The position numbers and the translations under genes are program-made. Source: CAZDQL01 sp964507325 (GTDB lineage: Bacteria > Planctomycetota > UBA1135 > GCA-002686595). Taken from it: 64,000 nt of DNA. Positions within the stretch are counted from its first letter, which is position 1. The number at the start of each line of letters is the position of its first letter. Where the stretch lies: positions 11,462 through 75,461 of the forward strand of contig CAZDQL010000022.1 of assembly GCA_964507325.1 (NCBI GenBank), in the 5' to 3' direction. Positions 1 through 10,546 of the stretch are shown here, one piece after another. The notes under the pieces were generated by a model that saw only the letters and a program-made list of their open reading frames with translations, was not told the origin of the DNA and searched no databases.

Positions 1-769
1 CATTGGCATCACCGTCATTCGGCAACAGCTTCGCGAGCTGTCGGCCGGAAGCTGCGTCGAACAGGTATGCCGACCCGGAAGCGTAGCCGTTGTCTTCGTC
101 CCTGGGCGCCCCCACCAAAACCGTCGTGTCGTCGATCGCCACGGAGAGACCGAACAGGTCGTGGGCCGCGCCGTCGCCGGGGAGCAACTTGAAGGCCTGT
201 TGGCCCGTTTCCAAATCGAACAGGTAGGCGCTGCCAGAGGTGGATCCGTTGTCGTCATCGTTCCACGCCCCAACGACCGCCTGCGTGCCACTGATCCCTA
301 CCGCTGAGCCAAAGCCATCCCCTGCAGCGCCGTCCAACGGCAGGAGCTTCGCGATCTGCTGGCCGGTGGCGACATGGAACAGATAGGCGGATCCGGAGCT
401 GCCTCCATGGTCGTCATCACCGTAGGCCCCGACGATTGCCCGCGTGCCATGGATCGCAACGGCAGCGCCGAAGTAGTCGGCCGCCACGCCATCCGCTGGC
501 AGCAGCTTCGCGAGCTGCTGTCCCGTCATTGCATCGAACAGATAGGCCGACCCCGAGGTGGTTCCGGAGTCGGTTGCACCGATGATCGTGGTCGTGTCAC
601 TGATTGCAGCCGAACATCCGAAAGAGCCCAGACTGGCACCATCGCTCGGCAGCAGCTTCAGGTCCTCGGTGACCTGGGCCGCAGCAAGCGGACTCATAGC
701 GATGACGGCGAGTGGTGCCAAGCGTGCTACGGCCAGGTGGCGCAGCGTAGGTGAGCAGGTCTTCTCCAT
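1..769 (-). CDS. Exported FG-GAP repeat protein (3' end beyond window)
   Basis: The reading frame starts at ATG 769 and stays open to the left edge, so the C-terminus is missing. The first 30 or so residues form a signal peptide (MEKTCSPTLRHLAV, a hydrophobic stretch, then AAAQ), so the protein is exported. After it come at least four copies of a 53-residue unit (159 bp), each with a core such as GTRAIVGAYGDDDHGG, then SGSAYLFD and TGQQLAKLLP. This is the FG-GAP/integrin-type beta-propeller blade seen in many planctomycete surface proteins. These propellers usually bind ligands or calcium; no enzyme motif is visible. The partner is unknown. An out-of-frame ATG at 780 was not used. Confidence 0.85.
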   Translation of the reverse strand, partial: MEKTCSPTLRHLAVARLAPLAVIAMSPLAAAQVTEDLKLLPSDGASLGSFGCSAAISDTTTIIGATDSGTTSGSAYLFDAMTGQQLAKLLPADGVAADYFGAAVAIHGTRAIVGAYGDDDHGGSSGSAYLFHVATGQQIAKLLPLDGAAGDGFGSAVGISGTQAVVGAWNDDDNGSTSGSAYLFDLETGQQAFKLLPGDGAAHDLFGLSVAIDDTTVLVGAPRDEDNGYASGSAYLFDAASGRQLAKLLPNDGDAN

Positions 770-849
770 GACGACTCCATGCTACTGGAGCGCTCGCTGG
801 GCCGATACTGACGGCAGAGAGGTTCGCCGCGGCGGAGTACTACTACGGG

Positions 850-2178
850 CTAGAGCAAGCCCGTCACCAGCTCCGGGAAGACCACCACCAGCGCCAACGC
901 CACGAGCTGGATCCCGATGAAGGGCACCACCCCGCGGTAGATCTCGGTTGTCTTGATCTCCGGTGGAGCGACCCCCCTCAGGTAGAAGAGCGAGAACCCG
1001 AAGGGAGGCGTCAGGAAGCTCGTCTGCAGGTTCATGGCGATCATCACCCCGAACCAGACCATGTCCTGCCCCACGATCCCCAGCGCCTCCGCCGCCGGTC
1101 GGATCAACGGCAGGATGATGAAGGCGATCTCGAAGAAGTCGATGAAGAAGCCCAGGGAGAAGATCGCCAGGTTCGCCACCACCAGGAGGCCGACGCGCCC
1201 CCCGGGCAGGCTGGTGAGCAGCTCCTCGATCCAGACGTCCCCCTGCAACCCGCGGAAGACCAAGGCGAAAGCGGTGGAGCCGATCAGGAGCAGCACCACC
1301 ATGCTCGTCAGCCGCATCGTCTCGTGCATCGTCCCGCGCAACGCGGCGCGCGACAGACGACCGTTGACCCGCGCCAAGAGGATCGCACCCAGCGCCCCGA
1401 GGGCGCCCGCCTCGGTGGGGGTGGCGATGCTCTGGAAGATGCTGCCCAGGACGACCAGGATCAGAACCAAGGGCGGGATCAGGACCTTGATCACCTCCAG
1501 ACCCAGGTGGGGGACCGCCTCGCGCTCCTCCCGCGGTAGGGGAGGGGCGTCCCCGGGGCGGCGCAGGGCCACGTAGCCCACGTAGAGGGCGTACATCCCC
1601 GCCAGCATCAAGCCCGGCACAAGCGCGCCGCGGAAGAGATCCCCCACGGAGGCGTCGCCGAGCTGGTCGGCGAGCACCACCAAGACCACGCTCGGCGGCA
1701 CGATCTGACCCAGGGTGCCCGAGGCGCAGATGACGCCGGTGGAGAGGGTCGGGCGGTAGCCGTAGCGGCTCATGATCGGCAGCGAGATCATCCCCATCGC
1801 CACCACCGAGGCGCCCACCACCCCCGTGGCGGCGGCGAGCAGCGCTCCCACCACGACCACCGCCAGGGCCAGCCCTCCGCGTCGCGGACCGAAGAGCAGA
1901 CCCACCGTGCGCAACAGGTCCTCCGCTAGTCGCGAGCGCTCCAGCATGGTGCCCATGAAGATGAAGAAGGGCACCGCCAGGAGGATCTGGTTGGACATCA
2001 CCCCGAACACCCGCTCGGGGAAGGCGGCCACGAAGGACCAGGGGAAGTAGCCCCCCAGCACCCCGAGCCAGGCGAAGATCAGCGCCACGCCGCCGAGGGA
2101 GAAGGCCACCGGGTAGCCGGTGAAGATCAACAGGAAGGCGACCGCGAACATCAGCGGCCCGAGGAGCTCGCCCGCCAC
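850..2178 (-). CDS. dctM: TRAP transporter large permease (DctM family)
   Basis: A 442-residue polytopic membrane protein with the length and pattern of TRAP-T DctM subunits (family about 425-440). It has about 12 hydrophobic segments and the signatures VPFFIFMGTMLERS near residue 70, GVVGASVVAMGMISLP near 120 and QIVPPSVVLVVLADQ near 160. With the small permease it forms the sodium- or proton-coupled channel that imports organic acids or similar solutes delivered by a periplasmic DctP protein. The start is GTG 2178, one base after the dctQ stop, so the two are translationally coupled. No dctP lies in the window, so the substrate cannot be predicted and the binding protein must be encoded elsewhere. 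Confidence 0.93.
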   Translation of the reverse strand: MAGELLGPLMFAVAFLLIFTGYPVAFSLGGVALIFAWLGVLGGYFPWSFVAAFPERVFGVMSNQILLAVPFFIFMGTMLERSRLAEDLLRTVGLLFGPRRGGLALAVVVVGALLAAATGVVGASVVAMGMISLPIMSRYGYRPTLSTGVICASGTLGQIVPPSVVLVVLADQLGDASVGDLFRGALVPGLMLAGMYALYVGYVALRRPGDAPPLPREEREAVPHLGLEVIKVLIPPLVLILVVLGSIFQSIATPTEAGALGALGAILLARVNGRLSRAALRGTMHETMRLTSMVVLLLIGSTAFALVFRGLQGDVWIEELLTSLPGGRVGLLVVANLAIFSLGFFIDFFEIAFIILPLIRPAAEALGIVGQDMVWFGVMIAMNLQTSFLTPPFGFSLFYLRGVAPPEIKTTEIYRGVVPFIGIQLVALALVVVFPELVTGLL

Positions 2179-2179
2179 G

Positions 2180-2752
2180 TCAGCCCTCTCCCCTCGGCGC
2201 GGGATCCGGCTCCTCGAGCCCGACCTCCTCGGGGCTCAGGCCGCGCAGGATCCCCAGGCGCTTGATGATCTCCGAGATCCCCTGCAAGGCGACCAGGCCG
2301 AAGGCGATCGGCACCACCGCCTTCAGGGGCCAGCGCGCCAGGCCGCCCGGATCGGGGGACTGCTCCCCCTGCTCCCAGGAGTCGGCCACGAAGTCCCACG
2401 AGATCCAGATCGCGAAGATGCAGAAGGGCAGCAGGAGCAGCAGTCCGCCCAGGAGGTCGATCCAGGCCCTGGCGCGCGTCGAGTGTCCGCCGTAGAGCAC
2501 GTCCACCCGCACGTGGCCGTCGCGGCGCAGGGTGAGCGGCGCTCCCAAGAGGAAGACCAGGCTGAAGAGGTACCACTGCAGCTCGACGTAGGCGTTGGAG
2601 CTGAGGGCCAGGCCGAGCTCCCGCTCCCCGTAGCGCGCCAGGGCGTTGAAGGAGCCGATCAGGACCATGGCGAGCGTCAGCCAGGCCACCACGGTGCCCA
2701 GGAGGCGACTCGCGCGGTCGATCGCGCGGGCTATTCGGAGGAGGCCGTGCAC
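2180..2752 (-). CDS. dctQ: TRAP transporter small permease (DctQ family)
   Basis: A protein of about 190 residues with four hydrophobic segments, matching DctQ (family about 160-200). It has the typical R-R-D-G-H-V-R-V-D loop after the second helix, then two more helices. It partners DctM in a TRAP transporter. The frame is open further upstream to 2962, but that part is antisense-like low-quality sequence inside the dehydrogenase gene. The chosen GTG at 2752 leaves a 22-bp overlap with the upstream gene and places the first helix about 10 residues in. The exact start is uncertain. Confidence 0.85.
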   Translation of the reverse strand: MHGLLRIARAIDRASRLLGTVVAWLTLAMVLIGSFNALARYGERELGLALSSNAYVELQWYLFSLVFLLGAPLTLRRDGHVRVDVLYGGHSTRARAWIDLLGGLLLLLPFCIFAIWISWDFVADSWEQGEQSPDPGGLARWPLKAVVPIAFGLVALQGISEIIKRLGILRGLSPEEVGLEEPDPAPRGEG

Positions 2753-3624
2753 GCTTCGCAGAGCTCCTCGCTGACTTCCCACAGCCGCCGCGCCGCCGCG
2801 TCGTCCAGCGCCGGCGGTGCGGGTCGGGCCGGACGGCAGCGGGCGAAGTACCCGCCGCTCGTCCCCGCGAGGGCCGGCTCGCAGGCCAGGCACACCACCG
2901 TGCGCGCGCCCTGCTCCGGGGTCGCCATCAAGGGCCGGAACCACTTGAAGACGAAGCCCCACAGCCCCCCCGCGTCGCCGTCGCGGGTGAAGTCGGTGGC
3001 GACCACCCCCGGGTGCAGGCAGTTGGCGGTCACTCCGCTGCCCGCGAGCCTGCGCGCCAGCTCGCGGGTGAAGAGGATGTTGGCCAGCTTGGAGTGGCTG
3101 TAGGCGCGCGGTCCGTTGTAGCTCCGCCGCCCCTGCAGGTCGTCGAAGTCGAGCCCACCGCGGGCGTTGCGGTGGGCGTCGGAGGACACCACCACGATGC
3201 GCGCCGGGGCGCTGCGGCGCAGGAGGTCCTCCAAGAGCCGATTCAGGAGGAAGGGGCCCAGATGATTGATCCCGAAGGTGGCCTCGATGCCGTCCACCGT
3301 CTCACGACGCTGCGAGAGGATCAGTCCGGCGTTGTGGATCAGGACGTCCAGCGCGGGGAGCTCCGCCTCCAGGGCGCGGGCGAAGTCGCGGATCGAATCG
3401 CAGCTCGCCAGGTCGAGGAAGCGCCAGGAGACGGGAGCGTCGCCATCCTCCAGCTCCGCGCGGATCGTGGCCACCGCGCGCTCACCCTTGGCCGCGTCCC
3501 GCGCCGTGATCACCACCCGCGCGCCGCGCCGTACCAGCTCCGTGGCGGTCGCCTTGCCGATGCCCGTGTTGCCGCCGGTGATCACGGCGGTCTTGCCGCG
3601 GATGTTCCACTCCGCAGCGGGCAC
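2731..3624 (-). CDS. Short-chain dehydrogenase/reductase (retinol-dehydrogenase-like)
   Basis: A 297-residue classical SDR with a Rossmann fold. The cofactor motif TGGNTGIG lies near residue 16, NAG near 95 and the catalytic YSHSK near 175, followed by the HPGVVATDF loop. It resembles the retinol dehydrogenase/WW-domain oxidoreductase branch, which oxidises or reduces lipophilic alcohols, ketones or aldehydes with NADP(H). The substrate cannot be told from sequence. The start is GTG 3624, four bases past the glnS stop, and the 3' end overlaps dctQ, so glnS, SDR, dctQ and dctM may share one transcript. Confidence 0.9.
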   Translation of the reverse strand: MPAAEWNIRGKTAVITGGNTGIGKATATELVRRGARVVITARDAAKGERAVATIRAELEDGDAPVSWRFLDLASCDSIRDFARALEAELPALDVLIHNAGLILSQRRETVDGIEATFGINHLGPFLLNRLLEDLLRRSAPARIVVVSSDAHRNARGGLDFDDLQGRRSYNGPRAYSHSKLANILFTRELARRLAGSGVTANCLHPGVVATDFTRDGDAGGLWGFVFKWFRPLMATPEQGARTVVCLACEPALAGTSGGYFARCRPARPAPPALDDAAARRLWEVSEELCEACTASSE

Positions 3625-3627
3625 TCG

Positions 3628-5355
<1,728 letters not shown>

Positions 5356-5478
5356 CGTGTGCTCCTCCTGAGAGCGCGCGGATGATAGCACCTCCCCCTG
5401 CGCGCCGTCCGGCGCCACGGGGCCCGTTGACGCCGCAGAAGCTTGTGGGGAGAGCGGTCGGGAGCCGAGAATCGGGTC

Positions 5479-6924
5479 GTGGCCTTCCTCCTCGACTGGT
5501 GGCCGGCGTTCCTCATCGCGGCGGAGCTCGCCCTGCAGCTGGCGATCGTGGTGCGCGTCATCCAGCGCGGGCCGCGGCGTTCCGCTTCGGCCCTGGCGTG
5601 GATCATCGTCATCATCGCCTTGCCGGTCGCTGGCATCGTGGGCTGGTTCCTGGTCGGCGAAGCCCGCCTCGGGCAGCGGCGCAGGGAGCGCCACGCCCAG
5701 TTGGCGCGCGAGATCCAGCAGGCGCTGCCCGCCAGCGAAGAGATCAGCGAGCGCCCCGAGACCCCTTCCGCCTACCGCTTCACCATCACCCTGACTGAAG
5801 CGGTGGGGGGCACCCCACCCCGGGCCGGCAATCGACTGCGGTTGATGGGGGACACCGATCGCGTGATCGATCTGCTCATCGGCGACATCGACGCAGCGCG
5901 AGGGCACTGCCACCTGCTCTTCTACATCTGGATCGACGACCGCGTGGGGCGCCGGCTGGCTGAGGCGCTGATGCGCGCCGCCGGTCGCGGCATCGCCTGC
6001 CGGGTGCTGGTCGACGACGTGGGCTCGCGCCCCTTCCTGCGCTCCGGCACCTGCCGCGGTCTGCGCGCCGCGGGGGTCCAGGTCGTGCGCGCCCTGCCGG
6101 TGAACCTCCTGCGCAGGCCCCTGGCGCGCGTCGACGTGCGCAATCACCGCAAGCTGGCGGTGATCGATGGCTGTATCGGGTACACCGGTTCGCAGAACGT
6201 GGCCGAGGCCTCGTTCGCCTCCAAGCCGCGCTTCGCGCCGTGGGTGGACTGCATGCTGCGCGTCGAGGGCCCGGTGGTCGCCGACCTGCAGCGCATCTTC
6301 GTCTGCGATTGGTTCCTGGACACCGGCGAGAAGCTGCAGGACCTCTTGACCTGCGACGTCTCAGCGACGGAGGACGGCGTTCTGGTGCAGGTCCTGCCCA
6401 CCGGACCCAGCCAGGACAACGAGGCGCTCGAGCAGCTGGCCCTGGCCGCCCTGCAGCGCGCCAGGCGGGAGTTGATCCTGACCACGCCCTACTTCGTGCC
6501 GGGGGAGCTGGACGCGGCCAGCATCTGCACCGCGGCGCGCCGGGGGGTGGAGGTGAAGATCGTGCTGCCCGGCCGGAACGACTCCTGGTTGGTGGGAGCG
6601 GTGAGCCGCAGCCACTACCTCGATCTGATGCAGGCCGGCGTGCGCGTGTACGAGTTCCAGAAGGGCCTGCTGCACGCCAAGACGATGACCGTCGACGGGG
6701 ACCTGGCGTTGATCACCACCGCCAACTTCGACCAGCGCAGCTTCGACCTCAACTTCGAGGTCTCCACCCTGGTCTACGATGCGGCCTTCGCCACGCAATT
6801 GCGCTCGCTGCAGCACACCTACATCGAGGACTCGGTGCTGGTCGACGCCGCCCGTATGGCGGAACGGGGTTGGCTGCCACGCTTGGTGGACAACGCCGCG
6901 GGGGTCTTCAGCCCTTTGCTGTGA
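5479..6924 (+). CDS. cls: Cardiolipin synthase (phospholipase D superfamily)
   Basis: A membrane enzyme that makes cardiolipin from phosphatidylglycerol. The 481-residue product has two N-terminal transmembrane helices (residues about 5-25 and 37-57) and two HxKx4D motifs, NHRKLAVIDG near 222 and LLHAKTMTVDG near 398, which form the paired active site. GTG 5479 was preferred over the upstream TTG 5443 because the helix spacing and total length then match E. coli ClsA (486 residues). No strong ribosome binding site decides the start. It is divergent from glnS, and its 3' end overlaps the opposing sensor kinase gene by 17 bp. Confidence 0.93.
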   Translation: MAFLLDWWPAFLIAAELALQLAIVVRVIQRGPRRSASALAWIIVIIALPVAGIVGWFLVGEARLGQRRRERHAQLAREIQQALPASEEISERPETPSAYRFTITLTEAVGGTPPRAGNRLRLMGDTDRVIDLLIGDIDAARGHCHLLFYIWIDDRVGRRLAEALMRAAGRGIACRVLVDDVGSRPFLRSGTCRGLRAAGVQVVRALPVNLLRRPLARVDVRNHRKLAVIDGCIGYTGSQNVAEASFASKPRFAPWVDCMLRVEGPVVADLQRIFVCDWFLDTGEKLQDLLTCDVSATEDGVLVQVLPTGPSQDNEALEQLALAALQRARRELILTTPYFVPGELDAASICTAARRGVEVKIVLPGRNDSWLVGAVSRSHYLDLMQAGVRVYEFQKGLLHAKTMTVDGDLALITTANFDQRSFDLNFEVSTLVYDAAFATQLRSLQHTYIEDSVLVDAARMAERGWLPRLVDNAAGVFSPLL

Positions 6925-9415
6925 CCTCCTGGGCCCCGGCGGCGAGGGGGGCCGTGGAGCTGCCGAGGACGATCTCCACCTCCAATCCCTCCGGCGCGAA
7001 GGAGAGGGCGACCGTGCCCCCCAGCTCGTGCTCGATCAAACCGCGCACGAGTCGCAGGCCCGGGCCGTGGCGGCCAGGGCGCGCTGTCGGGGGGCCGCCC
7101 AGCTCACGCCAGACGAGCCTCAGACCCTCGCCGGACTCGCGGCACCAGCGCAACTCCACTCGGCCGCCGGGCACGGAGAGGGCGCCGAAACGGGCCGCGT
7201 TGGACCCCAGCTCGTGGAGAGCGAGGCCGAGAGGCGAAACCGTGCGGGCCGCCAGCACCTCCGGCTCCCCTTCCAGGACTACGCATCCCCCGGTCGTCTC
7301 TCGGTGGGGATCCAGCATGCGCTGCGCGAGCAGCGCCAGGTCCACCCTCTCCCAGCTCTCCTCGGCCAACACCTGGTTGGCGCGCGACAGGGCCTCGATT
7401 CGACCCCTGAAGCTGCGCGCGAGCGACTCGGGAGAGCCTTCATCGGCCAGCGTCTGCTCGAGCAACGAGAGCACCGAGGCCAGGGCGTTGCGCATGCGAT
7501 GGCCGAGCTCGGTCACCAGCGCGCGTTGGCGCTGCTCCAGCCGGCGGCGCTCAGTGACGTCCCGCCAGGTCCCGATCCACTCGACCGGCTCATCGGCGGG
7601 ACCGCGCAGGAGCTTGGCCTCGTCGTGGATCCAGATGTAGTCGCCTTCGCGATTCTTCAGCCGATACTCGCTGCTGAAGGTGGCATCCCCGGCCTGCGCC
7701 GCGGCCAGCTCCTGTGCGACACGGGCGCGATCATCGGGATGAATCGAGTCGCGCCAGGCCCCATCACCTCCGACCAGGGACTCCGGATCCAGTCCCAGGA
7801 GCTGCACCGATCCGCGACTGACGAAGGTGGTCTCCCAGTCGGGGGCGGGGCCGCGGCTGTAGGTCACGATCGGGCTGGTGGAGAGCAGGCGCGCCAGTCG
7901 GTTGCGAGCGGCGGCCAGCGCCTCCTGCGCATCGTGCCGCGCGGTCACGTCGCGCACCGCGGACACGACCCGGTCGCGACCGTCCACGGAGGCTCGCGTC
8001 AAGTGGACCTCGGCCCACCACGGGCCGCGCTCGGGGTGGCGTGCCTGCCACTCGAAGAGCTGCGCGCCCTCTCCGTCGTGGGCGGCCGCGATGCGNNNNN
8101 NNNNNNNNNNNNNNNNNNNNNNNNNNNNNNNNNNNNNNNNNNNNNNNNNNNNNNNNNNNNNNNNNNNNNNNNNNNNNNNNNNNNNNNNNNNNNNNTGTTC
8201 GGTGGTGTCGTGCCCGATCGACTGGATCTCCACGATCCGTCCGTCAGGCCCCAGCAGAGCGCGTTCGCTCCAACGCTGCCAGCGCATGGCGCCCCCGGCG
8301 CTCAGCGAGCGCCGCTCGGTCGTCGTCGTCTCGTCGGCACGCACGGCGTCGATGCCGCGTGAGAGCTCGCCGTGGAGCTTGGCCGGGTAGAGGTCGAAGA
8401 GGTTGGCTCCGATGAGGGACTCCACGCTGCGACCGTGGTACCGGGCGAAGGGCTCGTTGGCGAAGGTGATGGTGCCGTCGGGCCTGTAGCGGTGGATCAG
8501 GTCCGGCATGTCGCTCAGGACACTGCGATAGCGCTCTTCGCTGCTCGCCAGCGCCTGGCGTCCGAGGTAGTGCTGGCGCGTCAGGAGGGAGAGGCCGATG
8601 CCCGCCAGCAATCCCAAGACCAGGAAGAGCTCGTTGTGCAGAAACGACCCTCCGCCGACGCCTCCGAGCTTGGGGCTGATCTCGACTCGCCACGGCTGAT
8701 CCCCCACGGTGAAGGGGCGCGTCAGCAACTTGGGATCGGCCGCCATGCTGCGCGCTTCTGACGGGTCCCTGGCCACGATCGACACGTGGGCCGGGTCCTC
8801 CCCGACGTAGCGCAGGAGAGAGCTGTACCGACCGTCGAGAACCTCGTCCACACGGTCGAGCAAGCTGTCGATCTCGAAGACGATGTTGATGATGGGGCCC
8901 GCTGCACCGGGCCCCTGGGTGGGCACGTAGGCTGCCAGGCCCCGCTGATCCTGCGTCAGCCTGAACGGCGGAGAGACGACCACCTGGGATCCGCCCAGGG
9001 CGTGGGCCCGCCACGGCACAGCCGTCAGTCCGCCCCGCAGGTCGTCGAACCAGGCCGGTGCTTCCGCTGGGTAGAGGAGCTCGAGCGCATCGTCTCCAGC
9101 GATGCGACTGATGGTCAGGATCTCCGGAGCACCGGTCACCAGAGCTGTGGTGAAGCCCTCGGACCCCCCGAAGGAGCCCCAGCCCCGCATGTCGCGAGCA
9201 CGGGCGGCCGACAGAGCTGTCAGGACGCGATCGACCCGCTCCTCGACGCGCATCACGGCCTGATGCAACAGCGCCCGAGACTCGTTGTCGACGAGCCGAG
9301 CGTTCCGGTCTTGGGCATACCGGTACAGCACTGCGATCACACCCACGGCGATCAGGAACACCGCGATGGGAAGTACCACCGCCAGCGGCAGGCGCTCGTG
9401 GGATGATCGCGGCAT
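6908..9415 (-). CDS. PAS-domain sensor histidine kinase, HWE/HisKA_2 type, interrupted by assembly gap
   Basis: Membrane-bound sensor kinase. A transmembrane helix at residues 10-30 and a second near 270 flank an extracytoplasmic CHASE-like sensing region, followed by at least three PAS/PAC modules (the second partly lost in the N gap 8096-8195). The C-terminus has the H-box LGHRMRNALASVLSL and the N-box LALHELGSNAARFGALS. Both are typical of HWE/HisKA_2 kinases, which have histidine and an Arg or Lys-N-x-L instead of the classic HExxNP pattern. Such kinases usually feed a response regulator, often of the general stress pathway; none is adjacent. The ATG at 9415 is preferred to a TTG at 9463. 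The frame is the same on both sides of the gap. Confidence 0.88.
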   Translation of the reverse strand: MPRSSHERLPLAVVLPIAVFLIAVGVIAVLYRYAQDRNARLVDNESRALLHQAVMRVEERVDRVLTALSAARARDMRGWGSFGGSEGFTTALVTGAPEILTISRIAGDDALELLYPAEAPAWFDDLRGGLTAVPWRAHALGGSQVVVSPPFRLTQDQRGLAAYVPTQGPGAAGPIINIVFEIDSLLDRVDEVLDGRYSSLLRYVGEDPAHVSIVARDPSEARSMAADPKLLTRPFTVGDQPWRVEISPKLGGVGGGSFLHNELFLVLGLLAGIGLSLLTRQHYLGRQALASSEERYRSVLSDMPDLIHRYRPDGTITFANEPFARYHGRSVESLIGANLFDLYPAKLHGELSRGIDAVRADETTTTERRSLSAGGAMRWQRWSERALLGPDGRIVEIQSIGHDTTEXXXXXXXXXXXXXXXXXXXXXXXXXXXXXXXXXXRIAAAHDGEGAQLFEWQARHPERGPWWAEVHLTRASVDGRDRVVSAVRDVTARHDAQEALAAARNRLARLLSTSPIVTYSRGPAPDWETTFVSRGSVQLLGLDPESLVGGDGAWRDSIHPDDRARVAQELAAAQAGDATFSSEYRLKNREGDYIWIHDEAKLLRGPADEPVEWIGTWRDVTERRRLEQRQRALVTELGHRMRNALASVLSLLEQTLADEGSPESLARSFRGRIEALSRANQVLAEESWERVDLALLAQRMLDPHRETTGGCVVLEGEPEVLAARTVSPLGLALHELGSNAARFGALSVPGGRVELRWCRESGEGLRLVWRELGGPPTARPGRHGPGLRLVRGLIEHELGGTVALSFAPEGLEVEIVLGSSTAPLAAGAQEVTAKG
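8096..8195. other. Assembly gap of 100 N
   Basis: Exactly 100 undetermined bases inside the sensor kinase gene. The round number suggests a default scaffold gap rather than a measured one. Because both flanks read in one frame, and the placeholder puts the two sides in that same frame, the true missing length is expected to be 100 plus or minus a multiple of 3 if the gene is intact. Confidence 1.
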
Positions 9416-9567
9416 GTGGCAGGCCTCAGTGTGTCCCGAGTTGTCGAGGACGAGGAATGGCAATGACTATAGCTCCCCCCGCGCGGCTGTCCAGCGCCCC
9501 CGGCAGCTAGACCAGGCGACCCACCGGACTGGGGCGACAACCCCGGTGGGCGTAGAGTAGGCCCTCG

Positions 9568-10410
9568 ATGGATCCCGTGATCATCATTCCGGCTCACCAG
9601 GAAGAAGCGGTCCTGCCGCGCACCCTGCCTCCCCTGCTGGAGGGCCTGTCCGACGGGGTGCGCGTGATCTTGGTGCCGAACGGCTGCAGCGATCGCACTG
9701 CCGAAGTGGCCCGCGCCCTGGGGGGCGGGCGCGTGGAGGTGATCGAGATCGAAGAGGCGCGCAAGACCGCCGCGCTCAACGCCGGGGAGCGTGTGGCTGG
9801 GGGCTACCCGCGCATCTACCTCGATGCCGACATCATCCTGCGCGCTCCTGACGCGCAGCGTCTCTTGGCCGCGCTCGACGCTCCCGGTGTGTTGGCCGCC
9901 GAGCCCCGTGCGCGGATCGACTTCGACGGCTGTAGCTTGGGGGTGCGCGCCTACTACGCCGTCTGGGTGGCCCTCCATGGTCAACGGCCCGGCGACGTGG
10001 GCTGCGGCCTCTACGCCCTGACCGAGCTCGGTCGCCAGCGATTCGATTCCTTTCCCGCGGTGATCTCGGACGATGGGTACGTGCGCGCCCACTTCGCTCC
10101 CGGCGAGATCGTCGACGTGGCCGACGCCGAGACGTCGGTGGCCGCGCCACGCAACCTCCGGGCGCTGATCAAGATCAAGACCCGCAGCCGACTGGGTGCT
10201 CTGGAGCTCGCGCGCAAGTTCCCCGACCTCTGGAGGCGCAAGCGCGTCGCCGGGCAGAGCTTCGCTCGCAAGCTGCGCGGGCTGCCCCTGCGGCTGTGGC
10301 CCTTGGTGCCGTTGTACCTCGCCGTTCAGTCGCTCACTCGCCGGCGCGCGCAGGCGCGGGTGGCTGACCTGGACGAGTACGTCTGGGAGCGCGACGACTC
10401 GTCGCGCTGA
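9568..10410 (+). CDS. Family 2 glycosyltransferase
   Basis: A 280-residue GT-A fold glycosyltransferase. The N-terminus reads VIIIPAHQEEAVLPRTL, the nucleotide-binding part has VPNGCSDRTAEVA near residue 40, and the metal-binding DxD is YLDADI near residue 88. It transfers a sugar from a nucleotide donor, probably to cell-surface polysaccharide or glycolipid. The C-terminal 80 residues are basic with one hydrophobic stretch (LRLWPLVPLYLAVQSL), suggesting membrane association. The gene stands alone and is divergent from the sensor kinase. Donor and acceptor cannot be inferred. Confidence 0.9.
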   Translation: MDPVIIIPAHQEEAVLPRTLPPLLEGLSDGVRVILVPNGCSDRTAEVARALGGGRVEVIEIEEARKTAALNAGERVAGGYPRIYLDADIILRAPDAQRLLAALDAPGVLAAEPRARIDFDGCSLGVRAYYAVWVALHGQRPGDVGCGLYALTELGRQRFDSFPAVISDDGYVRAHFAPGEIVDVADAETSVAAPRNLRALIKIKTRSRLGALELARKFPDLWRRKRVAGQSFARKLRGLPLRLWPLVPLYLAVQSLTRRRAQARVADLDEYVWERDDSSR

Positions 10411-10546
10411 GCGGCTGGCGGGCCTCTCCGGCGCGGCCTGGACTTTTTTCGGGATTCGCGTCGTGCGCAGCGGCGTCTCCTGAAGATCGGGTGTCCCCGG
10501 CGGAGCGTCGTAGCTCGCGCCAGCCCTGTCCTGCCTCGGAGCACCC

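Noticed and set aside
8096..8195. Frameshift or split gene at the sensor kinase
   Set aside because: The break is the N run; both sides read in one frame and belong to one PAS-kinase protein.
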